Shown: positions 35,002 through 44,478 of the stretch, one piece after another
How positions within the stretch are numbered: the stretch's first letter is position 1
How the letters are laid out: each line of letters opens with the position of its first letter
Source: an uncultured Opitutia bacterium
Lineage (GTDB): Bacteria; Verrucomicrobiota; Verrucomicrobiia; Opitutales; Opitutaceae
Direction: 5' to 3'
Assembly: GCA_903840415.1 (NCBI GenBank)
Contig: CAIMFY010000094.1
Location: 62,001-126,000, forward strand
DNA length: 64,000 bases
The notes under the pieces: model-generated
What the model saw: the letters and a program-made list of their open reading frames with translations, nothing else
Told to the model about the DNA's origin: nothing
The model's database searches: none
Position numbers and translations under genes: made by a program

Positions 35002-36549
35002 ATGGCCAAACTCGCCCTCCTTTCTGTTTCCGACAAACGCGGTCTCGTGGAATTTGCCACTGCGCTCGTAAATGCGCACGGCTACCAGCTGCTTTCCACC
35101 GGCGGCACGGCGAAATTGCTCGCCGACCGCGGACTGCCGGTGACCGAGGTGAGCCAGCATACCGGCTTCCCCGAAATCATGGAAGGCCGGGTAAAGACAT
35201 TGCATCCGAAAATCCATGGCGGCCTGCTTTGCCGACGCGACAAGCCCGACCACCTCGCGCAGGCGAAGGCGAACGCCATCGAGCTGATCGATTTGGTGGT
35301 GGTGAACCTCTACCCGTTCGAGGCCACCGTCGCGAAACCCAACGTGCACTTCGAGGAAGCGATCGAAAACATCGACATCGGCGGGCCGTCGATGCTGCGC
35401 AGCGCCGCGAAGAATCACAAAGATGTGACGGTCGTCTGCGATCCGGCGGACTACGACGCGGTGCTGGCGGCGTTCGCGGACGAAGCGCAACTCGGCGAAC
35501 TGCGCCGCAAGCTCGCGCTGAAAGTTTTCGAGCGCACCGCGAGATACGACTCCGCCATCGCCAAATATCTTGAGGCGCAGGCGACAGCGCCGGATCTCGA
35601 GGCGCTCAGCGGCTTTCCGGCGACGCTTTCGCTCTCGTGGAAAAAAGCGCAGTCGCTCCGCTACGGCGAAAACCCGCACCAAAAAGCCGCGCTTTACGGC
35701 ACGTTTCACGAGCACTTCTCCCAGCTCCAAGGCAAGGAACTTTCCTACAACAACATTCTGGACATTACCTCGGCGACTTATCTCATCGGCGAGTTCGAGC
35801 GCCCGACGCTGGCGATTCTGAAGCACACGAATCCCTGCGGCGTCGCGAGTGCAGACTCGCTCGAGGCCGCATGGGAAAAAGCCTATGCGACGGACAAGCA
35901 GGCGCCGTTTGGCGGCATCATCGTCGTCAACCAGACGCTCGGCGGTGAACTCGCCAAGACGATCGCGGAGATCTTTACCGAGGTGATCATCGCGCCGCGG
36001 TTCAGCGACGAGGCGCTGGCGATTTTCGGCAAAAAGAAAAACCTGCGCCTAATGATCGCCAAGGGCGGCATCGGCGCCGACGCCTTGCTGGAGATTCGCT
36101 CCGTCATCGGCGGCGTGCTCGTGCAGGATCGCGATCGGACTCTTGGGAATGTGAGCGAATTCAAGGTGGTGACGAAGCGCCAGCCGACGGCCGACGAGTG
36201 GGCGGCGATGATGTTCGGCTGGAAAGTCGGCAAGCACGTGAAGTCGAACTCCATCGTTTACTGCCGCGGCGAACAGACGCTCGGCATCGGAGCGGGCCAG
36301 ATGGCGCGTGTCGACAGTTCGCGCATTGCGGTGTGGAAAGCCGGAGAGGCCAAACTCGATCTGCACGGCTCCGTCGTAGCCAGCGAGGCCTTGTTTCCCT
36401 TTGCCGACGGACTGATCGCCGCGGCCAACGCCGGCGCTGTGGCGGCGATCCAACCCGGTGGTTCGGTGCGCGATGCCGAGGTGATCGCGGCCGCGGATGC
36501 TCGTGGAATGGCGATGGTCTTCACGGCGAGTCGCCATTTTAAACATTAA
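35002..36549 (+). CDS. purH: Bifunctional AICAR transformylase/IMP cyclohydrolase PurH
   Basis: 515 residues, the family length. The N-terminal IMP cyclohydrolase domain ([50 protein letters not shown]) is followed by the transformylase domain ([32 protein letters not shown]). It catalyses the last two steps of purine synthesis. Start set at 35002 because MAKLALLS matches the family; the frame extends upstream to 34963. The C-terminus ends with [10 protein letters not shown], as usual. Confidence 0.96.
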   Translation: MAKLALLSVSDKRGLVEFATALVNAHGYQLLSTGGTAKLLADRGLPVTEVSQHTGFPEIMEGRVKTLHPKIHGGLLCRRDKPDHLAQAKANAIELIDLVVVNLYPFEATVAKPNVHFEEAIENIDIGGPSMLRSAAKNHKDVTVVCDPADYDAVLAAFADEAQLGELRRKLALKVFERTARYDSAIAKYLEAQATAPDLEALSGFPATLSLSWKKAQSLRYGENPHQKAALYGTFHEHFSQLQGKELSYNNILDITSATYLIGEFERPTLAILKHTNPCGVASADSLEAAWEKAYATDKQAPFGGIIVVNQTLGGELAKTIAEIFTEVIIAPRFSDEALAIFGKKKNLRLMIAKGGIGADALLEIRSVIGGVLVQDRDRTLGNVSEFKVVTKRQPTADEWAAMMFGWKVGKHVKSNSIVYCRGEQTLGIGAGQMARVDSSRIAVWKAGEAKLDLHGSVVASEALFPFADGLIAAANAGAVAAIQPGGSVRDAEVIAAADARGMAMVFTASRHFKH

Positions 36550-36590
36550 TCTGGTTGGCGCGGGGCGGAGTTTCGCGCCACTCTCTTTGG

Positions 36591-37964
36591 ATGTTTGACC
36601 CCGTTGAAAAACTAAAAGAGTTCATTCGTCAGCCGAGCGTCTCGACTGACCCCAAGTTTAGCGCCGGTATGAAAGGTGCGCAGGAATTTGTCTCCGGCCT
36701 GCTCGGTTCGCTCGGGTTCAACGTTGAGGTGGCGAAGACCGAAATGCACCCGCTGATCCTCGCCAGCTACGGTAGCGATCAGTCATGGCCGCACGTCCTT
36801 ATTTACGGTCACTACGACGTCCAGCCGGCTGATCCGTTGAACCTGTGGAAGACACCCGCGTTTGAACCGACGATCGTTGGCAACCGCATCTGCGGTCGTG
36901 GTGCGGCAGACAACAAGGGGCCGTTGATGACCATTATCACGGCGGTGGGCCGACTCCTGGAGGAAAATCCGAAACTACCGTTGCGGATCACTTTCCTTAT
37001 CGAGGGTGAGGAGGAGATGGGCAGCCCGAGTTTTCCGAAATTTCTGGAACGCTATGCGCCGAGGTTGAAGGAGGCTGATTTCGTGTTTCTCTGCGACACG
37101 GCCCTGCCCAACGAAAACCAAGTTGTGATCACCGCGGGGTTGCGCGGTCTCGCGCTCCTCGACGTGCAGGTGACGGGAGCGAAAGGCGACTTGCATTCGG
37201 GTCTACACGGAGGCGTGCTGCGCAATCCGATCCAGGCGCTCGCCGAAATCATCGCGACGCTGCACAATCCGGACGGGCGCGTGAACGTGCCGGGCTTCTA
37301 CGACGACGTGCTGGATGTGCAGCCTTGGGAACGCGACGAGTTGAAGAAACTCGGTGCGAACGAGGAGGAATATAAAAAATTTCTTGGCATCGAGGCGTTC
37401 TACACGACACCGGGATTCACTCCGTTCGAGGCCCTGCGTTTTCAGCCGACGCTGGAGTTCAACGGCATCGGCGGCGGCTACCAAGGCGAGGGCACGAAGA
37501 CCGTGATTCCGAGCAAGGCGTTCGCGAAGATTTCCTGCCGCCTCGTGCCGAATCAGTCGCCGGACAAAATCAAACAGCTCGTCATGGACGCAATCCGCGC
37601 CCGCGCCCCGAAGGACGTGAAGATCGAGTTCGTCGATCAGCACAAGGGCGAGCCGTATATCGTCGTGCCACCGGGTCGCTCCAACACACCGCCCGATCAG
37701 TCGCCGGTGCTGGCGCGGGCGTTTCGCGCCACCGATCAGGCCGTGACGGAAGTGTGGGGACGGCCGCCGCTGTATTTGCGCGAAGGCGGCAGCGTGCCGA
37801 TCATCGCCGAGATCAAGCGGGTGACGGGGCTCGATTCGGTTATGATGGGGCTCTTCCTGCCGGAGGATAATCTGCACGCGCCGAACGAGAGCTTTAATCT
37901 CGATGTGATGAACAAAGGCATCGAGACAATCCGGCGGATGCTGCTCGCGGTCGCCAAAAAGTAA
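36591..37964 (+). CDS. M20 family dipeptidase
   Basis: 457-residue di-zinc peptidase. Metal-site motifs: IYGHYDVQPAD, GRGAADNKGP, IEGEEEMGS (catalytic Glu pair), SGLHGG, and a late His in EDNLHAPNE. The dimerisation insert is complete. Family members hydrolyse Xaa-dipeptides such as carnosine-like substrates; the exact substrate is not shown. It starts 41 bases after purH in the same direction. The upstream in-frame start at 36555 is less likely. Confidence 0.9.
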   Translation: MFDPVEKLKEFIRQPSVSTDPKFSAGMKGAQEFVSGLLGSLGFNVEVAKTEMHPLILASYGSDQSWPHVLIYGHYDVQPADPLNLWKTPAFEPTIVGNRICGRGAADNKGPLMTIITAVGRLLEENPKLPLRITFLIEGEEEMGSPSFPKFLERYAPRLKEADFVFLCDTALPNENQVVITAGLRGLALLDVQVTGAKGDLHSGLHGGVLRNPIQALAEIIATLHNPDGRVNVPGFYDDVLDVQPWERDELKKLGANEEEYKKFLGIEAFYTTPGFTPFEALRFQPTLEFNGIGGGYQGEGTKTVIPSKAFAKISCRLVPNQSPDKIKQLVMDAIRARAPKDVKIEFVDQHKGEPYIVVPPGRSNTPPDQSPVLARAFRATDQAVTEVWGRPPLYLREGGSVPIIAEIKRVTGLDSVMMGLFLPEDNLHAPNESFNLDVMNKGIETIRRMLLAVAKK

Positions 37965-38000
37965 GGTCGGGCCGCTGGGCGCGCCGCGAGTTTCGCGCGC

Positions 38001-38327
38001 TCAGGCCTTTTTCACGAAACAGGCTTTGAGCGCCATCCCGACGCCCTCGATCTTGCAGTCAATCTCGTGATCGCCGTCCACCAGTCGGATATTCTTCGCC
38101 TTGGTGCCACCTTTCAACACTCCCGAGCCACCGCGCAGTTTCAAATCCTTGATCAAAGCGACCGTGTCGCCGTCGGCCAGCACGTTGCCATGCGCGTCCT
38201 TCACGATCCGCGCGGCTTCGGGGGCGGTTTCCTTCGGCCATTCATGGCCGCACGTGGCGCACTCCCATTTGTCGGGGTGGCTGAGGATATCATCAAGGGT
38301 GCAAGCGGGGCAGCCGAGTTTGGTCAT
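38001..38327 (-). CDS. yjdM: PhnA/YjdM-family zinc-ribbon protein
   Basis: 108 residues. An N-terminal four-Cys ribbon (CPAC at residues 6-9 and CATC at about 25-28) is followed by the PhnA beta-barrel (VLADGDTVALIKDLKLRGGSGVLKGGTKAKNIRLVDGDHEIDCKI). Despite the name it is not a phosphonoacetate hydrolase; the role is unknown. The longer open frame to 38531 is noise overlapping engB. It ends 37 bases from the stop of the convergent peptidase gene. Confidence 0.9.
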   Translation of the reverse strand: MTKLGCPACTLDDILSHPDKWECATCGHEWPKETAPEAARIVKDAHGNVLADGDTVALIKDLKLRGGSGVLKGGTKAKNIRLVDGDHEIDCKIEGVGMALKACFVKKA

Positions 38328-38413
38328 CGTGAAAAGTGAAACGGTCAAACTGCCCGGCGCCAACTGCGGTGGGCAAGCCCTAATGTTTCCGGTGGGCTCC
38401 GGGGTCGCTGCCC

Positions 38414-39025
38414 TCATCCGCTCGCGCGATTCTTGGCTCCCAGCACGGTCTCGATGCTGCCGAGAATTTCCATGCGGCCGTCTTTGTTTTTGGCCGAGCT
38501 GAGGAAAACTTCCGGCAGCTCGCTCCGCCACTCGGCGATCTTCGCCTTGAACAAGTCAATGTTGGCCAGCGAACGCGTGACGGATTGCTTGTCGGCCTTC
38601 GTGAAAATCAGCGCATACGGTGCGCGACAGCATCCGAGCCACTGCACAAACTCGAGGTCGATCGCCTGCGGCGGCAGCCGCGAATCGATGAGGACGAACA
38701 CACGCGCGAGATTGCGCCGCTCCTCGAGAAACTCCGTGACCGCGGCGTTGAACGCCGTGCGCTCCGTCTTGCGAACGTGCGCGTAGCCATAGCCCGGCAA
38801 ATCGACGAGGCTCCAGCGGCCGTTGATCACATAAAAATTGATCAATCGGGTCTTGCCAGGCAGGTCGGAAACTTTCGCTAGTTCCCGGCGTCCGGTGAGC
38901 AGGTTGATCAGAGACGACTTGCCGACATTGGACCGACCGATGAACGCGAACTCCGGCAACGCCCACGCGGGGCACGCCTCCAGATCGGGTGCGCTTAGCT
39001 CGAATTCGGCAGATTGGATTTTCAT
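38414..39025 (-). CDS. engB: Ribosome biogenesis GTPase EngB (YihA/YsxC)
   Basis: 203-residue GTPase for 50S assembly. Motifs: G1 GRSNVGKSS, G3 DLPGYGYA, G4 TKAD and G5 SSAKN, in order and spacing typical of EngB. It lies downstream of the DEAD-box helicase on the same strand, and both probably serve ribosome assembly. Confidence 0.94.
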   Translation of the reverse strand: MKIQSAEFELSAPDLEACPAWALPEFAFIGRSNVGKSSLINLLTGRRELAKVSDLPGKTRLINFYVINGRWSLVDLPGYGYAHVRKTERTAFNAAVTEFLEERRNLARVFVLIDSRLPPQAIDLEFVQWLGCCRAPYALIFTKADKQSVTRSLANIDLFKAKIAEWRSELPEVFLSSAKNKDGRMEILGSIETVLGAKNRASG

Positions 39026-39079
39026 GCGGTAGCGCCGACGCTAGCCGGGCGCGGTCTCCCACGCGAGCTTCCTCGCCAC

Positions 39080-40360
39080 TCAGCGCCAGGGCCGAAACCG
39101 CCGCGATTCGAGACTCGGATTGTCGGGCTTGTTCATGCTGGCGGCCGCCTCGCGAAGTTTGTCTTTCTTGCTCTTGCGCCGGCCCTTCACGCCACCGGTG
39201 GAAAGAGCCGGCGCGTCCGTGACGACAGGCTCAAATCCAGCGATTTGCTCGCGCGGGAGTTCGAGGCGATGGCGTTTTTCGATCAAACGGAAATGCGCGT
39301 GCGTTTCGGCACTGACGAAACTGATCGCCACGCCCGTCTCGCCGGCGCGAGCTGTGCGGCCGATGCGATGCGTGTAATCCACGGCCGAGCGCGGCAAATC
39401 GTAGTTTACCACAACCGGGAGCCGGGCGATGTCGATCCCGCGCGCGGCGAGATCCGTGGCGAGCAGCACCTGCACTTTGCCGGCTTTGAAGTCCGCGAGG
39501 GCCGCGGTGCGCGCGCCCTGGCTGAGCTCGCCATGCAGCGCGGCGGCGGTGAGACCGGCCTTGCGGAGTTTTTCCGCGACGTGCTCGGTGGCGTATTTTG
39601 TGGCTACAAACACCAGCACTCTCGGCCACGCGTTCTCCTGCACGAGATGACGGAGGAGTTGCGTGCGGCGCGGCGCATCGACCTCGATGACGCGTTGTTG
39701 TATGTCCGGAGCGGTCGCAGGCGCCGCCGCCACCTCCACCCGGATCGGATCGCGCAGCAGAGCGGTGGCGAGCGCCTGCACGCTCGCGGGAAACGTCGCC
39801 GAGAACAGCAGGCTCTGCCGGCGCGCCGGCAGGAGCGCGACGATCCGGTTGAGTTCGGCACTGAACCCGAGATCGAGCAACCGATCGGCTTCATCGAGCA
39901 CGAGGATAGACATGGCGGAGAGCGACAGGGCGTTGTGGTCGAGCAAATCGAGCAGCCGGCCGGGCGTGGCGATGAGGATGTCGGCGCCGCCGCCGAGCGC
40001 CATCATTTGCGGATTGATCGAGACGCCGCCATACACGACCAAGGTTTTGGGCGGTGCGGGAAAATAACGGGCGTAGCGCCGGATGGCTTCGCCGATTTGC
40101 GCGGCAAGTTCACGCGTCGGCACCAAGATCAGCGCGCGGACGATTCTACCGTGAGGACGGCTGCGCGCACTCAGCAATTCGAGCATAGGCAGCGCAAATG
40201 CCGCGGTCTTGCCAGAGCCTGTTTGCGCCGAAGCCCAGACATCGCCCCCGCGCAAGATGGCGGGAATCGCGCCGGTCTGGATGGGCGTGGGCGCGGCATA
40301 GTCGCGTTCGGCCACAGCTCGCAACAGTGGCACGGACAGGCCGAGAGATGTAAACGACAT
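39080..40360 (-). CDS. DEAD-box RNA helicase (RhlE-like)
   Basis: 426 residues. Helicase motifs in order: TPIQTGAIP (Q motif), AQTGSGKTAAF (I), PTRELAAQI (Ia), VLDEADRLLDLGF (II), SATFP (III), ATDLAARGIDI and HRIGRTARAG (V/VI). The C-terminal tail is basic (KGRRKSKKDKLREAA), as in RhlE, which acts on rRNA precursors. It sits between an S4-domain gene and engB on one strand, consistent with a ribosome-maturation group. Confidence 0.9.
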   Translation of the reverse strand: MSFTSLGLSVPLLRAVAERDYAAPTPIQTGAIPAILRGGDVWASAQTGSGKTAAFALPMLELLSARSRPHGRIVRALILVPTRELAAQIGEAIRRYARYFPAPPKTLVVYGGVSINPQMMALGGGADILIATPGRLLDLLDHNALSLSAMSILVLDEADRLLDLGFSAELNRIVALLPARRQSLLFSATFPASVQALATALLRDPIRVEVAAAPATAPDIQQRVIEVDAPRRTQLLRHLVQENAWPRVLVFVATKYATEHVAEKLRKAGLTAAALHGELSQGARTAALADFKAGKVQVLLATDLAARGIDIARLPVVVNYDLPRSAVDYTHRIGRTARAGETGVAISFVSAETHAHFRLIEKRHRLELPREQIAGFEPVVTDAPALSTGGVKGRRKSKKDKLREAAASMNKPDNPSLESRRFRPWR

Positions 40361-40379
40361 GAGCGAAGAGCGGGGCGCG

Positions 40380-40613
40380 TCAGCCCAGTTGCACGAGGAG
40401 CGTTTGATCGCCGAGCGTCACCCGATCGCCGGCGGCGAGCTTTTTGCGTTTCTGGGTCTCGACTGTGCCGTTGAGCCGCACGCGGCCCTCGCTGATCAAC
40501 TGCTTGGCTGCGCCGCCGCTGTCGGCCAACCCGCCGAATTTCATGAACTGACAGAGTTCTATGGGAATCTCCCGCACGAGAACCTGGCGGGCGTTAGATG
40601 AAGCGTTGGGCAT
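40380..40613 (-). CDS. S4-domain RNA-binding protein
   Basis: 77 residues, essentially only an S4 domain (LCQFMKFGGLADSGGAAKQLISEGRVRLNGTVETQKRKKLAAGDRV). This YbcJ-like group of small S4 proteins binds RNA. It is first in a leftward set with the helicase and engB, with 19 bases between it and the helicase start. Confidence 0.87.
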   Translation of the reverse strand: MPNASSNARQVLVREIPIELCQFMKFGGLADSGGAAKQLISEGRVRLNGTVETQKRKKLAAGDRVTLGDQTLLVQLG

Positions 40614-40742
40614 CGGAGCCGGATTAGCGGGGAGGGGACAACGAGTCCACCTTCACTTTCTGCAATCGAAAACCGCGCTACCGCCGCAGCAGAGCATCCG
40701 GCCTTGATGATCGGAGTCGGGTGCGCCACGGTTTCTCACCCC

Positions 40743-41753
40743 ATGAATACATCAACGCCATCATCTGGATTTCTTAGTCGTCGGGATTTTATCGCGCGCG
40801 CCGGTCTGATCGCCGCCGCCGCCGGGCTCGCGCCCAGTGCGCTGCGCGCCGCCGACGCTCCGGCTGCGACCACCATGAAGCCCGCCGTGGCCAAGCACTA
40901 TGACATTGGCATCTTGGAAAAATGGTTTTTCGACGGCGGCAACGGCGGCCCGCTGAAATACACGCCCGATGAGATGGCGCAGACGCTCGACGAAATCGGC
41001 CTCGACCTCGAACTCACGTTGCGCAAACAGGGACACATTTCACCGGAGAAAGCGCCCGACGAACTCCCGGTGATGGCCGCCGCCCTCGCGAAAAAAAACC
41101 GCCGCATCCTGTGGGTGGCGATGGACACCGTCCGCCCCGACGAGCCGCACTGGGAGAAAGCGCTCCGCACCGCGAAGCAACTAGGCGTGCCGCAATACCG
41201 GCACCGCGGTTTCCAATACAGACCGGGCTCGCCGCTCAAGGCGCAGATCGCGAATTTCCACAGTATGGCAAAGGAGTTTGCCGCCGCGAACAAGGAGATC
41301 GGCATTCAGGCGGTTTACCAAATCCACGCGGGCCGTCAGATGGCGGGCAGCGCCGCCTGGGATCTCGATCTCATCCTCGGCGACATCGACCCGAAGGATT
41401 TCGGCGTGGCCTTCGATGTGCAGCACGTGATGGTGGAGCAAACCATGTCGTGGCCCAATGCCGTGGAAGTGCTGGCTCCGCGCACCGTGGCCCTGTGCGT
41501 GAAGAGCTTTAAGTTTGAAGGCGAACAGCAGATCGAAGTGCCGCTCGGTGAGGGTCGCGTGAAAAAGGCGATCGTCGATCAGGTGATCGCGGCGCACGGC
41601 GGGCCGCTGCCGATCTGCATCCACATCGAGCATTTCATGGGAACTGCGGGCAAGCTCGCGCCCGTGCCGTTCGCGCAACGCGCCGCGATCGTCGAGGCGT
41701 TTCGTGCCGATGCCCGGGTGCTACGCAGTTGGCTTGGTCTGGCGCCGGTCTGA
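40743..41753 (+). CDS. TIM-barrel protein, Tat-exported (sugar-phosphate isomerase/epimerase-like)
   Basis: 336 residues. The N-terminus has a Tat motif (SRRDFIARAGLIAAAAGLAPSALRA). The remainder resembles xylose-isomerase-like TIM barrels (LRTAKQLGVPQYRHRGFQY, GVAFDVQHV, CVKSFKF). The metal site of active isomerases is hard to see in full, so the function is open. Start at 40743 because the Tat signal follows; an upstream in-frame start exists at 40704. Followed by another Tat-exported protein. Confidence 0.78.
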   Translation: MNTSTPSSGFLSRRDFIARAGLIAAAAGLAPSALRAADAPAATTMKPAVAKHYDIGILEKWFFDGGNGGPLKYTPDEMAQTLDEIGLDLELTLRKQGHISPEKAPDELPVMAAALAKKNRRILWVAMDTVRPDEPHWEKALRTAKQLGVPQYRHRGFQYRPGSPLKAQIANFHSMAKEFAAANKEIGIQAVYQIHAGRQMAGSAAWDLDLILGDIDPKDFGVAFDVQHVMVEQTMSWPNAVEVLAPRTVALCVKSFKFEGEQQIEVPLGEGRVKKAIVDQVIAAHGGPLPICIHIEHFMGTAGKLAPVPFAQRAAIVEAFRADARVLRSWLGLAPV

Positions 41754-41791
41754 CCCGGTTGCCGATAAACTCGGCGGTCACTTTCATCGCG

Positions 41792-42721
41792 ATGAACGAC
41801 ACCGCCATGAATCCAGGTTGGAGCCGCCGCACTTTTTTGAAAAATGCGGCGCTGCTCCCGTTGGCGGGATTGGTGGCCAAGGCGGCGGAATCGGCTGCGC
41901 CGACGATTGATTCTCACGTCCATGTGTGGACCCACGATCCGCGTTTCCAGTGGGCGCCCGAAACGAAAAGTCCCCCGGATCGGGAGGCGACTGCGGAACA
42001 GTTGCTGGCCCTGATGAAGGCGAACGGCGTGAGCCGGACGGTCATCATTCAGGTCATCCATTATCGTTGGGACAATCGGTATGCGGCGGACGTCCTGAAG
42101 CGGTATCCCCAGTTTTTCCGCGGCGTGGCACGAGTGAATCCGCAAGATCCGGACGCACCTGATCACCTCTCGCGGTTGACAGAGAACGATGGCTTTCGGG
42201 GTGTGCGGCTCAGTCCCGCGGCCGATGCGTCGGGCGATTGGATTCGCGGTCCGCTGATGGAGCCGCTGTGGCGGCGGTGCCGCGACCTCCAGGTGCCGAT
42301 GACCATCCTCGCGCCGATCGGGCGAATGCCGGATGTGATGTGGTGGGTGGATCGGTTTCCGGAGTTGACGGTGGTGATCGATCACATGGCGGATTGTCCG
42401 CTCAACCAGCCGGCGGAGCTGGAAAAATTGCTGGCGCTGCGGCGCTTCCCGCGGGTGCATGTGAAAATTTCCCATGCGTGGTCGCTGTCGGCGCAGGCGT
42501 TTCCCTACTTGGACGCACAGAAGCAGATCCGGCGGATCTACGACGCGTTCGGTCCGCAGCGGCTGATGGCGGGGACGGATTGGCCGTTGGTGGAAAAATA
42601 CTGCACCTACGCCGAGGCGATCGATCTGGCGCGCGCGCGAATCGCGTTTCTCAACGCGGACGACCGGCGCTGGATCTGCGGGCTGACGGCCGAAAAAGTT
42701 TGGTTTGCGAACGGCGGCTAG
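41792..42721 (+). CDS. Amidohydrolase_2-family protein, Tat-exported
   Basis: About 309 residues with a Tat signal (SRRTFLKNAALLPLAGLVAKA). The TIM-barrel metal motifs are TIDSHVHVW near the start, then VKISHAWS and AGTDWPLVE near the end, as in L-fuconolactonase-like lactonases. It may hydrolyse a sugar lactone. Starts 41792 and 41807 are both possible. Its stop codon shares a CTAG with the convergent HD-domain gene. Confidence 0.83.
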   Translation: MNDTAMNPGWSRRTFLKNAALLPLAGLVAKAAESAAPTIDSHVHVWTHDPRFQWAPETKSPPDREATAEQLLALMKANGVSRTVIIQVIHYRWDNRYAADVLKRYPQFFRGVARVNPQDPDAPDHLSRLTENDGFRGVRLSPAADASGDWIRGPLMEPLWRRCRDLQVPMTILAPIGRMPDVMWWVDRFPELTVVIDHMADCPLNQPAELEKLLALRRFPRVHVKISHAWSLSAQAFPYLDAQKQIRRIYDAFGPQRLMAGTDWPLVEKYCTYAEAIDLARARIAFLNADDRRWICGLTAEKVWFANGG

Positions 42722-43263
42722 TCGAAGGCTGCGAGAAACTTGATCACGTTGGCGACATGATCGTCGACGGTGACGCCGAGGTGTTCGCAGCCTTTGACGA
42801 TCGTGGCGCGGTCCACTTTGGCGGCGAAGGCGGTATCCTTGATCTTCTTTTTGATCGAACTGACCTTCATCTCGCCGAAGCGCACCGGGTTCATTTTCCG
42901 ATAGGCGTAAAAGATGCCGCAGAGTTCGTCGGTGGCGAGGAGCGCGGCGGCGAGTTTCGTGCGCGGGAGAGTCGTGCAGCCGTTGTAGCCGTAGGCGTGG
43001 GCTTCGACGGCGTGAATGAGGTCCTCGGGATAATTCCACTCGGCGAACCAGCGCAGCGAGTCGCGCGGATGGGTTTCGGGGTGTTGCTCGAAATCGATGT
43101 CGTGCAACAGGCCGGTGATGAACCAGAGATGCGAGTCGGCCTGAAAAAGCAAAGCGTAGCCCTCCAGCGCGGTCGCGACCATCCGGGCATGATAGCGCTG
43201 GTAGTCGTCGGCGACGTGTGATTCGAGGAGTTGGCGGGCTTCGTCTTTGGTCGGGAGAGGCAT
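42718..43263 (-). CDS. HD-domain hydrolase
   Basis: 181-residue metal-dependent phosphohydrolase. HD features: HARMVATALEG (first His), LLHDIDFEQHPETHP (central HD) and VEAHAYGYNG. These short HD proteins act on nucleotides or similar phosphates; the substrate is unknown. It lies 24 bases after the cNMP-binding kinase gene on the same strand. Confidence 0.82.
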   Translation of the reverse strand: MPLPTKDEARQLLESHVADDYQRYHARMVATALEGYALLFQADSHLWFITGLLHDIDFEQHPETHPRDSLRWFAEWNYPEDLIHAVEAHAYGYNGCTTLPRTKLAAALLATDELCGIFYAYRKMNPVRFGEMKVSSIKKKIKDTAFAAKVDRATIVKGCEHLGVTVDDHVANVIKFLAAFD

Positions 43264-43287
43264 GTTGAAAATTTCGATCGATGAAAC

Positions 43288-44385
43288 CTAGCGGGCGAGC
43301 GGCAAGGTAAATGAAAACGTCGCGCCTTGGCCCGGCACACTCGTCGCCCAGATCCGGCCGCCGTGATCTTCGGCGATGCGGCGACAAATGGTGAGGCCGA
43401 GGCCGGTGCCGTGCGGTTTGCCAAACGTCGCAAACGGTTTGAAGAGCGAATCGGCGATCTCCGGGGGGATGCCCTGACCGGTGTCCTGGACCTCGACGTG
43501 AAGTTCGCCGGCGACTTTTTTGAAGCGCAACGTGATTTGCCCTCCGTCTTTCATTTCGTCCGCGGCATTGCCCAAAAGATTGTGCAGCAGGCGTGAAAGA
43601 CGCTGGGGTTCGATTCGCACCGGCACGCTGGGCGGCGGAGTTTCCAGCACGAGTTTCACGCCCCGGTGGGCGAGTTCATCGGTTGCTTCCTGCGCGAAGG
43701 AATTTAGGTAGGAAGCAAATTTCAGCCGCCTCAATTTCGGCTGCTGATCGTCTGACCGGGTGTAATCGATCAGCTCTTGCAGCATCGTTTTCATCCGCTC
43801 CGTCTGCCGCGAAACCATGGTGCGCAATTCGCGGCGTTGCGACAACCGGCTGCCCGGACTGCACGCCAGATCGGTCGCGAGCCCAATCACGGCCAGTGGC
43901 GCCTTGAAGTCGTGCACGATGGTGGTCGCGAAACGGCCGATGACAGCGAGGCGCTCGGCCTGCATAATTTCCTCGACGTATTTTTGGTTCAGGTTGCGCA
44001 TCCGCGCACTGAACTCGCGGATGATGCTCAGGGCCATTTCGGGCCGACGTTCCAACAGACTCAGCAACCGGCGCCGAGTGACAAACAGGGTCTTGGTATA
44101 AATTTCCGCCGTCGCGGTCGCGGAGCGCAGAGCGTCATCAACCACCGCCATCTCGCCAAAGAAATCGCCGGGGCCGATAGTCGCGAGCACACGCGATTCC
44201 TTCGGTCCGATCGCGGCTGAAATCTGCACCCGGCCGGAGACGACGATATAGAAACCGTCGCCGGGCTCACCGGCAGAAAAGACGACTTGTCCCGGCGCAA
44301 ACGCGCGAAGCTTCGCTCCGGGCTCGAAGGCCCTCAGATTGGCATTGAGCACACCGATGGGCTTCTTGGTTTTGGGGGACGCCAT
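43288..44385 (-). CDS. Cyclic-nucleotide-binding histidine kinase
   Basis: 365 residues without membrane segments. N-terminal cNMP-binding/CRP-like domain (about 20-140, VVFSAGEPGDGFYIVVSGRVQIS and GPGDFFGEMAVVDDALRSATATA), then an H-box (RFATTIVHDFKAPLAVIG) and HATPase (LLHNLLGNAADEM, VQDTGQGIPPEI, GTGLGLTICRR). A soluble kinase that could sense cyclic nucleotide or a similar ligand. No response-regulator gene is adjacent; the HD protein downstream may act in the same pathway. Confidence 0.87.
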   Translation of the reverse strand: MASPKTKKPIGVLNANLRAFEPGAKLRAFAPGQVVFSAGEPGDGFYIVVSGRVQISAAIGPKESRVLATIGPGDFFGEMAVVDDALRSATATAEIYTKTLFVTRRRLLSLLERRPEMALSIIREFSARMRNLNQKYVEEIMQAERLAVIGRFATTIVHDFKAPLAVIGLATDLACSPGSRLSQRRELRTMVSRQTERMKTMLQELIDYTRSDDQQPKLRRLKFASYLNSFAQEATDELAHRGVKLVLETPPPSVPVRIEPQRLSRLLHNLLGNAADEMKDGGQITLRFKKVAGELHVEVQDTGQGIPPEIADSLFKPFATFGKPHGTGLGLTICRRIAEDHGGRIWATSVPGQGATFSFTLPLAR

Positions 44386-44478
44386 GGCCGCGTTACTCTT
44401 GGTGGCGAGGCGACGAGCGCAAAGGGAAACGGTTTAAGTTTGAAAACGGCCGGCGGTCTTCGGCGCAGGTTTGTGCCG

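Noticed and set aside
37965-38000. Terminator between the M20 peptidase and yjdM genes
   Set aside because: Only a loose GC-rich match with mismatches; the T-run belongs to the yjdM coding end.
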